DNA from: CAVPJW01 sp963705525 | GTDB lineage: Bacteria > Acidobacteriota > Vicinamibacteria > Vicinamibacterales > CAVPJW01 | Assembly (NCBI GenBank): GCA_963705525.1 | Contig: CAVPJW010000002.1 | Span: 62,001-126,000, forward strand | Length of the DNA stretch: 64,000 nt | Reading direction: 5' to 3' | In this document: in pieces, positions 19,303 through 27,862 of the stretch | Layout: each line of letters opens with the position of its first letter | How positions within the stretch are numbered: the stretch's first letter is position 1 | Notes under the pieces: model-generated | The model's database searches: none | Told to the model about the DNA's origin: nothing | Seen by the model: only the letters and a program-made list of their open reading frames with translations | Position numbers and translations under genes: made by a program

Positions 19303-19760
19303 TCGACTTTCGCGGAGCGAGTCTGGGGCCTGGTTCCGGCGCACCATCGGTAGGAAGGGGAGCGTCCTTGGCCAGGGCGAGGAGCTGTCGACTACCTCCC
19401 CGTTCGCCGGGGTCGAGGCCGTTCATGAGCACGCGCACGTTCTTCGAGTAGATCCTTGCGGCGAGCCGCGGGGCCAGGTCTTGCGAAGCTCGGGCCCCTG
19501 AGAGCCATAGAAGAGGAAATGGTCAAAGGTGACGACCGGCCCGCGCTTACCGGCCGCCGTCTCTTGTGCGGCCCGATACCGATCCAGTTCAACTTGCCGG
19601 CCAACCCGTGGGACTCGGGTTCGGCGCCAGTGCCACCTACGCCAATGACCGCCTGGAAGTCCCATGTTCGTACTTGGCCCATGCAGTCGTGAAGATACCG
19701 AACCGCCCTTCGGACATCGGGATCACCTGGGTGGGTTCGCTTGTAGATGAGCGTGCGCAT
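19283..19760 (-). pseudogene. Frameshifted gene of an unnamed family, convergent with the Nmad3-like pseudogene
   Basis: On the minus strand, ATG 19760 begins MRTLIYKRTHPGD. A short SEGRFGIF piece follows in another frame, then DCMGQVRTWDFQAVIGVGG and LAGKLNWIGIGPHK. After that, KRGPVVTFDHFLFYGSQGPEL is in a different frame, and RIYSKNVRVLMNGLDPGER with LLALAKD in a third, stopping at 19283. At least three breaks separate pieces that clearly belong to one protein of about 155 residues. I recognise the pattern as a recurring small family but know no function. The 3' ends of this gene and the Nmad3-like gene overlap by 20 bases, so the two may have worked as a pair. Confidence 0.5.
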
Positions 19761-20340
19761 AAGGTATCGGCCGCCGACTGATCGAGTTCCATCAGGTCCC
19801 AACGATCGCGGCCGACGTGTCGAGAGAGAAACTTGAACTCAAGAAGGAGGGATCGAGCTTTACGCGGGTCACCGCATGCACCGGGATGGAAGCGAGTATG
19901 CCGTATTCTGTCCTCACGGTCTAGCAGTGTTGGCACCGGTGGTGGGATACCGGTCAACCATGCCGAGGATCGACCGATCCTTGAGGAAGTCGCACGGCGT
20001 TCCTCATGGCCGAGGAGCTGTCATTGGACCTTGTTGAGGCTGCAGAAGAGAACCAGTCCAGCCAAGAAAGACTCTGACAATGTATGGTGCCCATTATCTT
20101 GGACCTCGGGTGCTCTGGTGGGCATTCTTCAGTTGTCTCGTCCTCGTCTCAACCAATTCGAACCATCCTCCGACGCCGGCGATCGTGTATTGAATGTCGG
20201 CTGCTTTGGCACGCCGCTCACGATCGAACCTGAGTCGATGTCTAAACCAGCGGCCTCGACACACTCGCCCGAGATCTTACGCTTCCCATTCATCCTTCGG
20301 AATCAGCATCGCTTCGTTCTGTCCAGCTAACGTTTCGCGC
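19761..20340. other. Intergenic region, no supported gene
   Basis: About 580 bases between the frameshifted minus-strand gene and the TIR-like gene. Open frames here are long only by chance of GC content and show no motif. The region may hold remnants of a decayed gene (for example a short frame starting near 20017 with AEELSLDLVEAAEE), but nothing is strong enough to call. Confidence 0.4.
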
Positions 20341-21222
20341 TCAGCCACGAGCCGCGCGTCTCCGCCTCTTGGGGCGGCTCGCCGGCTGCGGCTTGGGTTT
20401 GGACGGCTGGACTGAGAACGTCCCAGCAGTCAGCCAGTCGGCGCCAGACGTATCGACATTACAGCCAGCGTTGGCTAGCTTCGTGACGAACTCCTGCCGG
20501 CTCGTTGGTAGATCGGTGAGGTGCACCACGTGACGCCCGCCGACATCACTGAAAGGCCTGATGTCGCCGATCTGTACAAGAACCGTGCTATTTGAGTCCT
20601 TGCCAAAGGCCATTCCCGCCTCAAACAGAACATTGGGACGAGCCTGTCCCGTGAGTTCCCTTTCGTGCGCTGGGTCGTTTGGCTTCACAAACCAGCGCTG
20701 AAGGCGCGCCTCATCGTCAGGCGTCATCAGGACTACGACGGCCGCTGCCTCTCTAAACGCCGCCTCAAGCACCTCTCCTACGTATGGCGAGCCTTTGCGA
20801 ACGAGTTTGAGAGCCTGCGTCCACTCCAGGGGCTTCAATCCGACGGATCGCAGGAATGAAAATAACGCATCTCTCGCGGCGGAATCCCTGCCGTGAACCA
20901 CGAATACAGTTGTGCCTCGTCGTCGCTTGGTGTTCTTGACCTTCTTTGGCACCGGCCGACTGGATGGCGCACGAGCTACGAGGTCAGGAACCACTGGGCG
21001 CGGTGCGGCGGCTACAGCTGCCTGACGGATCTCTGCGAGTTGCTCGTTGGTGGCGAATCGCGAGATTCCTATGCCACGCTCCGCGGCCAATGCGATCGCC
21101 GCGAGGTCCCGCGGTAGGTGACTGGACCGCACCTTGGCTTCGATCAGGGAGTAGACGCGACCCTTAGTCACTCCTAGCTTTGTCGCCAGGCGTTCGAGGA
21201 GATCGGCATTGATCTTGGCCAC
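20341..21222 (-). CDS. TIR-like (PCTIR/CAP12-type) predicted nucleotide-binding effector
   Basis: 293 residues, GTG start at 21222. Residues 1-70 are a helical domain (LATKLGVTKGRVYSLIEAK, LPRDLAAIALAAERGIGISR) seen N-terminal to such effectors. A basic linker leads to a TIR-like domain at about 104-265: TTVFVVHGRDSAARDALFSFL, then VGEVLEAAFREAAAVVVLMTPDDE, then RPNVLFEAGMAFG. The NVLFE.G signature with its Glu201 is the hallmark of the predicted nucleotide-binding TIR group, several members of which degrade NAD+ in antiphage defence. The C-terminus is Lys/Arg/Pro rich (KPKPQPASRPKRRRR). It lies 48 bases downstream of two tiny HTH genes on the same strand; the three probably form one unit. 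Confidence 0.82.
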   Translation of the reverse strand: MAKINADLLERLATKLGVTKGRVYSLIEAKVRSSHLPRDLAAIALAAERGIGISRFATNEQLAEIRQAAVAAAPRPVVPDLVARAPSSRPVPKKVKNTKRRRGTTVFVVHGRDSAARDALFSFLRSVGLKPLEWTQALKLVRKGSPYVGEVLEAAFREAAAVVVLMTPDDEARLQRWFVKPNDPAHERELTGQARPNVLFEAGMAFGKDSNSTVLVQIGDIRPFSDVGGRHVVHLTDLPTSRQEFVTKLANAGCNVDTSGADWLTAGTFSVQPSKPKPQPASRPKRRRRAARG

Positions 21223-21236
21223 GGTTCTGAATAGAC

Positions 21237-21282
21237 GCTAAAGGGCACTATTGCCTCTTGCTAAAGGGGACTATTGCCTCTT
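21237..21282. repeat. Tandem 23-bp direct repeat between HTH gene and TIR gene
   Basis: Two head-to-tail copies (21237-21259 and 21260-21282) of a unit that starts GCTAAAGGG and ends TTGCCTCTT on the plus strand, differing at one base. On the coding strand the first copy contains the last codons and stop of the upstream HTH gene (Lys-Arg-Gln-stop), and the second lies in the spacer before the TIR gene. It could be a simple duplication, an operator read by the HTH proteins or a spacing element for translation. Confidence 0.85.
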
Positions 21283-21504
21283 ACGGATTCTGTGCAGCGC
21301 AACGTTCACGTTGTTCGCCGTCAACCCAAGGAGTCGCGCGATCTCCGTATTGCTGAATCCTGGCGAGGCGAGCGTCCGAATCTGATCGGCCTGAGGCTCC
21401 GCTTTCACGAGCAGCAACGCGACCAAGTTGGTTAGGCGATCAAGCGACACACTGCCACCGGCTGCCTGATTACCGACCTGCGCTGCGCCGCTTCGCTTTG
21501 CCAC
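21271..21504 (-). CDS. Small HTH protein, sigma region 4-like
   Basis: 77 residues. The C-terminal 33 residues (FSNTEIARLLGLTANNVNVALHRIRKRQ) form a helix-turn-helix like region 4.2 of sigma-70 or LuxR-type proteins; the N-terminal 45 residues are a helical segment (LDRLTNLVALLLVKAE). It lacks any sigma core-binding region, so it is either a DNA-binding repressor/activator or a partner that completes the other small HTH protein. Its start overlaps the end of the upstream 91-residue gene by 35 bases, so translation is likely coupled. The stop codon lies in a tandem repeat just upstream of the TIR gene. Confidence 0.65.
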   Translation of the reverse strand: MAKRSGAAQVGNQAAGGSVSLDRLTNLVALLLVKAEPQADQIRTLASPGFSNTEIARLLGLTANNVNVALHRIRKRQ

Positions 21505-21733
21505 GAGACCCCCCCTTCCCCTTCTGCCGCGCCTGCCGGAGTAACTCAGTCAGAGACGCTGGGGACGTGCCTAGCAGACCAGCCGTCTCGCGACGCGGCA
21601 GTCCTAGGCTCTCCAAGAACCGACCTTGGGTCGCCAAGTCCTTTTCTCGAAGCCCCGCCTGATGGAGGGCGAGAAAGGCCAATGCACGCGCTGCTACCGC
21701 CTGCCACTCTTGCCTGTCTTCTGAATCAGACAT
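21470..21733 (-). CDS. Small HTH protein heading the TIR cassette
   Basis: 87 residues from ATG 21733 (an ATG at 21745 adds four). Residues about 20-75 are helical, with a helix-turn-helix LGLPRRETAGLLGTSPASL, again like a sigma region 4 fold. The C-terminus is very basic (RQKGKGGSRGKAKRRSAGR), as in non-specific DNA or RNA tails. First gene of the three-gene minus-strand cassette, overlapping the next HTH gene by 35 bases. No named family is recognised. Likely role: sensing or repression for the TIR effector (inference from order only). Confidence 0.6.
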   Translation of the reverse strand: MSDSEDRQEWQAVAARALAFLALHQAGLREKDLATQGRFLESLGLPRRETAGLLGTSPASLTELLRQARQKGKGGSRGKAKRRSAGR

Positions 21734-21745
21734 CGTACTCCTCAT

Positions 21746-22704
21746 TTGTCCGCCCAGCCGCCTAACTATTATTGAAGTAGAACCCTCACGCCGACGCGCA
21801 AGCTACGCAAAGCGGGCAGGGGCGTCGGGCCGTCTTCATCCTACTGTCGGCCGGCATCTTACACCTCCTCGGACATTATCCGGTCGCCAGAAATATCCAC
21901 AGAAACGCGGATCATTGTGGGCGCTCCAGTTTTCCGAAGTAACTGATTGTTTCGTAGCAGGAACCTGCAAGACGGCCAAATCCCTCCGCTTCATTCACGC
22001 TCAAGGGCGAATGTGTGCCTCCATGCGCATGTGTAAAGCTCCGCTGGAAGCTTGAACCGCCGATGAAGGTGGATGAAGGGAGACGCAAACGGCCGAACCA
22101 GCCGGCGGGCGCCCAAACACACTCATCATCTCACTTTCTTTTCACTGCGCGTTTAGCACATACACGCAGCCGACGGGCTGCTGGGTCTCGAGTGATCGAT
22201 TTCGTGATGCCGGAAGACCTTGAGCACTTCGTTGTCCGGGATGGCTTGCTTCCAGTTCCTAGGGCCACGAGGGTCGGATGGGCGAACCCAACCTGTGAGA
22301 GGTTGACCGAGACCTAGCTTGCGAAGTTCACTGGAAGGTAATCTACGGGTGATCATGACGTCTCATGCCCGCTGAAAGATGGCTTCTTTGGGTTAAGTCC
22401 TCGCTCGGCGGATAGATCACATTGTTGGCGAACTACAGCGTGATTTCATCGAGCGAAACCCGTGAACGCGACGTGCTGTGTGTAGATCCTACGGTCGTTG
22501 CCGTCCTCGCATGCCAGCGTGGCGGTCCGTTCTGAATGGCGCTCGGAATCGACGCTGAGTTCTACACCTGAAAGGATTCCGTCACGACGCGCATCCTGCT
22601 TGCTACGGCGCTCGGGAGAGCTGAGTGTAGCTGGCAACGGCTGGTGAGGGTGCAGAGGGATCGGCCGAGCAGTCCTCTGCATCCGTCCGCATCAACGAGA
22701 GCTG
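21746..22704. other. Long non-coding stretch upstream of the TIR cassette
   Basis: Almost 1 kb without a supported gene. Short open frames on both strands (for example 22015-22317 plus and 22153-22356 minus) have no recognisable motif. The local composition is lower in GC near 21770-21960 than in the flanks, which fits a promoter region for the minus-strand HTH gene. It contains a copy of GGCGAATGTGTG (22006-22017), related to the motif found upstream of both integrases. Confidence 0.45.
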
Positions 22705-24304
22705 TCATCCCTCGGACTTCAAATCGAATCTCACGGAAATACCCAGTTTCTTCATTCGATCCCTGAGCGTCTTCGGACGAAGCCCCAGAATCTTAGCGGC
22801 ACCAGCCTCGCCAGTCACGACGCCTCGTGTGCCCTTGAGCACCTGCAGTATGTAATCGCGCTCGTAATCAGCCAGCGAGCCGCTCCCTGGTGCGACGCTC
22901 TGTCCCAATAACACGCTCTTGAGTTCGAGCGCCGGTCCACTAGCAAGAATAACGGCTCGTTCGATTACGTTTTTCAATTCGCGAATGTTACCTGGCCACT
23001 CGTACCGCAGCATGATATCGAGACTTCGGTCATCGAAACCTCTTATGTGCTTTCCGAGCTCGCGAGAAAAACGTTCCACGAAGAATTCGGCCAGGATACC
23101 GATATCTGACTTACGCTGCCTGAGAGGTGGAACTTCAATCGGAAAGACGCAAAGGCGATAGTAGAGATCCTCGCGGAACTTCTTCTGCCGTACTGCCTTT
23201 CGGAGATCTCTATTGGTCGCGGCAATTACTCTGATATTAACCTTGACCGTACAGACCGCCGCCGACTGGCTCAAACCGCCCCTCTTGCAGTACGCGCAGC
23301 AATTTCCCTTGAACCTCGAGCGGGAGTTCATCGATTTCATCGAGAAACACAGTTCCACCGTCAGCCATCTCAAGTCGACCCTGAGCGTTTCCGAACGCGC
23401 CAGTGAACGCACCCCTAATGTGTCCGAATAGCGCGCTTTCAAGCATTGTGGCTGGGATGGCCGCAAGGTTCACAGCAATCAGCGGCCTATTGCTGCGACC
23501 GCTGCGGTTGTGAACCGCCCGCGCGAAGAGTTCTTTCCCTGAGCCAGTTTCGCCTACGATCAACACTGTGGTGTCGGTTGAAGCTACTTGCTCGACTTTT
23601 CGCAATGCATCCAGCAACGCAGGACTATTGCCGACGATTTCCTCGTTAGGGCGGCTACCGAGCGTCTGCACTTGCCGGAGGGCCCTAGTCAACAGGTGCT
23701 TGGCCGATTCCGCACTCTTTATGTCGTTTGCGTCACGGTAGAGTTCAAGAGCTCTAAACGCTGCAGCTGACGCCAGGGCCGAGTTCCCTCCGGCAAGGAG
23801 AGCACTTGCGCATTCGCGAAGCAGCCTGGCAGCCGTGGTGGGAGAGCTGAGAGACGTGTATGCCGAGGCGGCGGCTTGCGCGTGAACGTAGGCTTCCTCC
23901 AGTTTCCGCGCTCTGAGGGCCTCCATGAACCTGTCGCTTGAAGACAGAGCAGACTCGTATGTCTTGGACCTTTCCACGTCTGCGGGCGTTTCGAGGATCA
24001 GTGGGAGTGCGTCCAATTCCCAGCTGTCGCGTCGTATCACGACTTCATAGGTTCCAGGCTGCAAATTATTCGGGATGGTTACAGTCGCCCGTTTCGTCGG
24101 GACTTTGACTGGCCATTCGGCGACTGCAGCCCCATCCTCAGTGAGCTGGATCAACGCAGGCACCGGTTCCGAAGGGCCCAACCTAACTGTGATTGAGTAG
24201 GCCAGATCCCCACCGGCAACAATCGAACTCGAGAACAATGACAGCTCCACTGGTCCGAGATCCAGAAGCCAAGATGGCAACTGCGCTGAAAGGTCGTCGG
24301 TCAC
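22705..24304 (-). pseudogene. Sigma-54-dependent transcriptional activator, split by a frameshift
   Basis: GTG 24304 is preferred: AAGGAGG lies seven bases upstream, and the GTGA overlaps a TGA that would end the upstream hydrolase in its repaired frame. The product has a beta-sandwich N-domain (about 10-110), a TPR-like helical stretch (about 115-215), then the AAA+ domain: GETGSGKE, the sigma-54 contact loop GAFTGA, Walker B GGTVFLDEIDELP. The frame breaks at about 23250-23268, after LRVLQEGRFEPVGG, and resumes in the +1 frame with VNIRVIAATNRDL, the arginine-finger region and a Fis-type HTH (AAKILGLRPKTLRDRMKKLG), ending at 22705. As read, the protein would lose the DNA-binding domain. It is otherwise complete, with no receiver domain. 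Confidence 0.85.
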
Positions 24305-24397
24305 GAGATGGCCTCCTTCAGCAGCCGATGTACTTCTGGATTGCGACAAAGAGCGGTGTGCTCGGTCATCTCACCACCAACCTCAAACTCGAGACTA

Positions 24398-25354
24398 CTA
24401 CTTGAGCGCGCGCGCGCGCGCGCTGCTTGCTGGAACCGTTTCGTCACCATCTCGCTTCTTCTCACTTCCTGTGATTGTCCAAAAGCGATCGACTACGAAT
24501 CGCCATAGCGTTGCCCGTTTCGCCGAATAAATGCAATGCACCGCAATATGGGTTGGGACGTCGAGAAGAGACTGAATCGCCTCAGCCCTGGAAAGCTGAC
24601 TCTGCAGCTGCATCGGCCAGGCGTCCGGATGCACCGAAGGATACTCTGCACCGCCTGGCCCAATGAGCGCATTGATGTGCCGTGGAGGTAGAAGCTGGAA
24701 CATTGAGGTGAAACTCTGAACCGCGAGCAGGAGCTGGGCCCGTCGATCGGGGTGCAGGAGATGCTTTCGCAGATAGAAAAGATCAATAAACGGTGAGAAC
24801 TCAGGATACTTGTTAAGCGTCCAAAAAGCCTTTGGCGAGCCTTCGAGCGGGGATGCGATCTGAAATAAGAAGCGTACGCGTCGCCCGATCTCAGGGTGTC
24901 TATTAATCATTACGCGGCAAACCAAGCCACCCATGCTGTGAGCAATGAGATACAAATGCTTTTCGTCGGTCGGATCTAGCGCACGAATTCTTTGCGCCAG
25001 GCCGTCAGCCGAGACAACATTGTCGTTGCGCCAGTCGTAAGGAAAAGGACTGAAACTGACTCCTTCGCTCAACCCAAGACCTGAGCTGCTTAAACAGAAA
25101 CTGATCAAGCTCCCGTAGATGTCCCGTTCTCCCGAGCCGATTGTAATCACAGATCGGATGACACTGTGGGCGTATCCAGGAGCCCTCATTCTCTCCGGTG
25201 TTCTGCTGAGGACGTCCAGATTCCCGAGCCCGTCAGTGCCCCAAAGAACCTCCTCTGTGGCATTGCCGTGCCGGTCAGGCCCCCGATACCTCAGGACGGA
25301 ACCCATAATGCCAGGGACAAAGATTACTAGCGAGTCCGCTAGATCCAGTGCCAT
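24398..25354 (-). CDS. Alpha/beta hydrolase, lecithin:cholesterol acyltransferase-like lipase
   Basis: 318 residues as read. Start MALDLADSLVIFVPGIMGS; the nucleophile elbow LIAHSMGGLV carries the catalytic Ser, and FPYDWRND and DGDETVP are typical of the LCAT-like/PGAP1-like group acting on lipid esters. No signal peptide. The frame ends inside an alternating (GC)9 tract (SSARARALK, stop). If the tract gained one GC unit, the frame would continue through SSSLEFEVGGEMTEHTALC to a TGA at 24301-24303 that overlaps the GTG of the sigma-54 gene. That tail holds the expected catalytic His (TEHTA). The present reading is therefore probably a truncated, inactive variant. Confidence 0.82.
   Translation of the reverse strand: MALDLADSLVIFVPGIMGSVLRYRGPDRHGNATEEVLWGTDGLGNLDVLSRTPERMRAPGYAHSVIRSVITIGSGERDIYGSLISFCLSSSGLGLSEGVSFSPFPYDWRNDNVVSADGLAQRIRALDPTDEKHLYLIAHSMGGLVCRVMINRHPEIGRRVRFLFQIASPLEGSPKAFWTLNKYPEFSPFIDLFYLRKHLLHPDRRAQLLLAVQSFTSMFQLLPPRHINALIGPGGAEYPSVHPDAWPMQLQSQLSRAEAIQSLLDVPTHIAVHCIYSAKRATLWRFVVDRFWTITGSEKKRDGDETVPASSARARALK
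24406..24423. repeat. (GC)9 dinucleotide tract inside the hydrolase gene
   Basis: Eighteen alternating G and C bases at the point where the hydrolase reading frame ends early. Adding one dinucleotide restores a frame that contains the family's C-terminal His motif and ends exactly at the start of the next gene. The tract is therefore a candidate slipped-strand switch. It is also the kind of tract that base callers may miscount. Confidence 0.9.
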
Positions 25355-25534
25355 GTCGTAGATTCTCGATGTAGATTCTCTATCCTATGTGAAATCGACA
25401 CACAAGGGGCTGAGTGGGTCGGGTGCAGCGAACTCTAACGTTTCATGTCGTGGTCAGCGGTTAGAACCGCACGCGCGGGGACACTGTGTGTGCGCATGAG
25501 CAAGCGCTAGCCCCGCGGACGATGGGGAAAGGCG

Positions 25535-26134
25535 TCACGCTCGACGAACTGCCGACGGTCGTCGTAGCTCCGCCAGCCCTAGTACGCGTTGCCACAGCAC
25601 GGGCGACGGCGTCCGTTTTCGCGACTCCCACTGGTACACGACGGCCTTTCCGGCCGCGCCAATCCGTCGAGCCAATGCGTCTTGCGTCAGCCGCATGCGC
25701 CTTCGCAGATCTCGTAGGTGCTCATCGTAGTCGTCAGGAACAGTCGGTAGGGGAAGAGGGCAGACTTGCTGGCCGCTAAAGCACCGATAATGCCTGACGA
25801 GGAACTGTTCCCCAGAGGCTTTCGATGCGAAGCGGATCGGACGTCCGAAGACCGACCGCACACTGAAATGCGCGTCGAGTCTTCCCGTTCGAGCGGCGGC
25901 CTGCAACGTCCTGATGTGTACGCCGAGTTCCTTGGCCAGCTGGTCGAGTGGCAACAGCTCGTGCTGTCGTTGATGATGAGCCGCGGCGATCGAAACTCGG
26001 TGAAGCATGGGTGCCGGAATCGGTCGCCGTCCACTGTCCCACGTTCGGAGTGTCTCCAGAGGAACTGACAGCAGGGCGGCAAACTCGCGCTGCCCGAGGC
26101 CTATCGATCGACGCAGTTCGCGAAGCTCGTTCAT
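25535..26134 (-). CDS. Triple-HTH DNA-binding protein, copy 1
   Basis: 199 residues from ATG 26134 (MNELRELRRS; the frame is open to 26188). Three predicted helix-turn-helix units: residues 3-50 XRE-like (IGLGQREFAALLSVPLETLR), residues about 60-115 MerR/excisionase-like (LDQLAKELGVHIRTLQAAARTGRL), and residues about 145-195 XRE-like (MRLTQDALARRIGAAGKAVVYQWE). It is paralogous to the gene at 29844-30446 along most of its length; the last 20 residues differ. It lies about 230 bases downstream of a tRNA-Arg copy on the same strand. Likely an element-borne regulator or directionality factor (inference from position and the middle domain). Confidence 0.75.
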   Translation of the reverse strand: MNELRELRRSIGLGQREFAALLSVPLETLRTWDSGRRPIPAPMLHRVSIAAAHHQRQHELLPLDQLAKELGVHIRTLQAAARTGRLDAHFSVRSVFGRPIRFASKASGEQFLVRHYRCFSGQQVCPLPLPTVPDDYDEHLRDLRRRMRLTQDALARRIGAAGKAVVYQWESRKRTPSPVLWQRVLGLAELRRPSAVRRA

Positions 26135-26440
26135 CACGGAGCACACGATGCCATTCACGACGGTCGGTCGTAAAGCGACCTTCGGCATTCATGGCCGGTT
26201 ATCGCCGCCAATTTCGATTCTCGACCCGGGCTCAAGTCACTTGAATCCGACTGAAGGCACTTCGAGCGAGTCGAAATCGCCAACAGGGGACCGGTCACTT
26301 TTTTCGATTTGTGTTCGCCCAGCATTTTCCTGGTACGGAGAAATCGGCAAATTCTTTAGGAAATGGCGCGCCCGGCAGGACTCGAACCTGCGACCCCCGG
26401 CTTAGAAGTCCCATGTTCTATCCAAGTGAGCTACGGGCGT
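25585..26440 (-). repeat. Duplicated unit, copy 1: triple-HTH gene, leader and tRNA-Arg
   Basis: This stretch recurs as 29905-30672 plus 31964-32046. By eye, the non-coding leader between HTH gene and tRNA is roughly 80 percent identical, with shared blocks such as ACCGGTCACTTTTTTCGAT and GTGTTCGCCCAG. The tRNA portion differs at only a few positions. Both copies have the same orientation. The second copy is interrupted by an IS481-type element between leader and tRNA. Confidence 0.8.
26364..26440 (-). tRNA. tRNA-Arg (TCT)-like, copy 1, probably degenerate or att-derived
   Basis: 77 bases ending in encoded CCA, with an intact T-arm (GGTTCGAGTCC), D-loop TTGGA and anticodon loop CTTCTAA (anticodon TCT, Arg). 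The acceptor stem has an A-C mismatch at its first pair, the D-stem one mismatch, and the anticodon stem pairs poorly (TGGGA against GCCGG). The 3' half fits a partner beginning CCGGC and the 5' half fits one ending TCCCA, so the gene looks like a chimera joined at the anticodon loop. Function as a tRNA is doubtful. Confidence 0.7.
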
Positions 26441-26578
26441 GCCGTGGGCACAGATCGCGCGGAGCGAGCCCCCGTCTCACGAACTGCCGATTACCGCGAG
26501 CATCGAGCAATGTAGACGAGGATCGAGCCCAATGTTGGTCCGACTGAATGTAATCTTGCGAAGTTGGAGTACATACCG

Positions 26579-27862
26579 ATGAATCGTTCTCTTCTCGCCT
26601 TCGCCGCCTCGGTCATTGCCCTTGGGCCCGGTGTCCCCAACGCCGTGCCGTTTCCATCGCCGAGTCAACCCGGGAGGAACTGGATCGGTACGTGGGCCGC
26701 CTCCCCGCAAGCCCCCTTCCCTGGTCCGCGCACGATCTACCGCAATCAGACGCTGCGACTCATCGTGCACACAAGCATTGGCGGGCCGGAAATCCGAATC
26801 AAAGTCTCGAACATCTTCGGTAAGAAGCCCCTGCTGATCGGCGCTGCGCATGTGGCGCGCCGCACGACCGAGGCGCAGATTGATCCTGAGTCGGACCGAA
26901 GACTCACGTTCGGCGGCCAACCGTCGACCAGTGTCCCTGTGAGTTCAACGGTCGTGAGCGACGCGGTGGCGCTGGCGCTGCCGGCAGGATCGGACTTGGC
27001 GGTGAGCCTGTTCCTCCCCGAGTCCACGGAGGTGACGACGATACACATCCTGGCCAAGCAGACGAGCTACGTCGCTCCCGCCACTGGAGACTGCACAGGA
27101 CAACCGGTGTTCCCCGTCCTGAACACGATGAGTTCGTGGCCGTTTCTATCCGGAGTCGATGTCGCCGCGTCGCCGCACGGCGCGACCGTTGTGGCATTCG
27201 GCTCGTCGCTCACGGATGGCGACGGGACGACGACGGACACCAACGGGCGCTGGCCCGATGTGTTGGCCGAGCGGCTACGGGAGCGTGCCACGAGCAGAGG
27301 GGAGGTGGGGGTGCTGAACGAAGGCATCATCGGGAATCGTCTGCTCGATGATAGCCCGGCCGCCTCGTTTGGCGGCGCACTCGGCCAGGCCGGCCTCACC
27401 CGCTTCGATCGGGATGTGCTCGATCAGGCCGGCGTAAAGTACGTCATCATCGGACTCGGCATCAACGACATTGCGTTCCCCGGTTCACTCACCCCGGCCG
27501 CGGAGAGCATGAGCGCTGCACGCGTGATCGACGGCTATCGCCAGCTCATTACGCGGGCGCATCAAAAGGGAGTTCGCGTCATCGGCACGACGAACGGACC
27601 GTTCGAGGATTCGTTCCTGGACTCGCCCAAAGTCACATTCTATACACCGGACAAGGAGCGAGTACGCGAGGCAGTGAACGAATGGATCCGTAGCAGCGGC
27701 GCGTTCGATGGCGTGGTCGACCTCGACGCGGTGTTGCGCGACCCGGCCCATACCACACAACTGCTGCCGCGTTACGACAGCGGCGATCACTTGCATCCGA
27801 ACAACGCCGGAGCGCTGGCTGAGGGCAACGCGTTCCCGTTGGCGCTATTCGAACCCAACTGA
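26579..27862 (+). CDS. Secreted SGNH/GDSL-family esterase
   Basis: 427 residues from ATG 26579, with a signal peptide (SLLAFAASVIALGPGVPNA). An N-terminal beta domain of about 190 residues (WIGTWAASPQ, LRLIVHTSIGGPEIRIKVSN) is followed by the SGNH core: block I AFGSSLTDGDGT with the nucleophile Ser, block II GIIGNRLL, block III GLGINDIA with the Asn, block V SGDHLHPNNAG with the Asp/His pair. It acts on ester bonds of carbohydrates or lipids outside the cell. It stands alone between the two HTH/tRNA units, in the cargo of that duplicated segment. Confidence 0.87.
   Translation: MNRSLLAFAASVIALGPGVPNAVPFPSPSQPGRNWIGTWAASPQAPFPGPRTIYRNQTLRLIVHTSIGGPEIRIKVSNIFGKKPLLIGAAHVARRTTEAQIDPESDRRLTFGGQPSTSVPVSSTVVSDAVALALPAGSDLAVSLFLPESTEVTTIHILAKQTSYVAPATGDCTGQPVFPVLNTMSSWPFLSGVDVAASPHGATVVAFGSSLTDGDGTTTDTNGRWPDVLAERLRERATSRGEVGVLNEGIIGNRLLDDSPAASFGGALGQAGLTRFDRDVLDQAGVKYVIIGLGINDIAFPGSLTPAAESMSAARVIDGYRQLITRAHQKGVRVIGTTNGPFEDSFLDSPKVTFYTPDKERVREAVNEWIRSSGAFDGVVDLDAVLRDPAHTTQLLPRYDSGDHLHPNNAGALAEGNAFPLALFEPN

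Noticed and set aside
19833..20330. 165-residue plus-strand frame before the TIR gene
   Set aside because: No recognisable motif, poor composition and no ribosome site; kept only as intergenic.
22015..22317. 100-residue frame in the gap upstream of the TIR cassette
   Set aside because: No motif and a weak start; the overlapping minus-strand frame is equally plausible, so neither is supported.
25354..25380. Short direct repeat GTAGATTCTC before the hydrolase gene
   Set aside because: Only two copies of ten bases; too short to mean more than chance or a small duplication.
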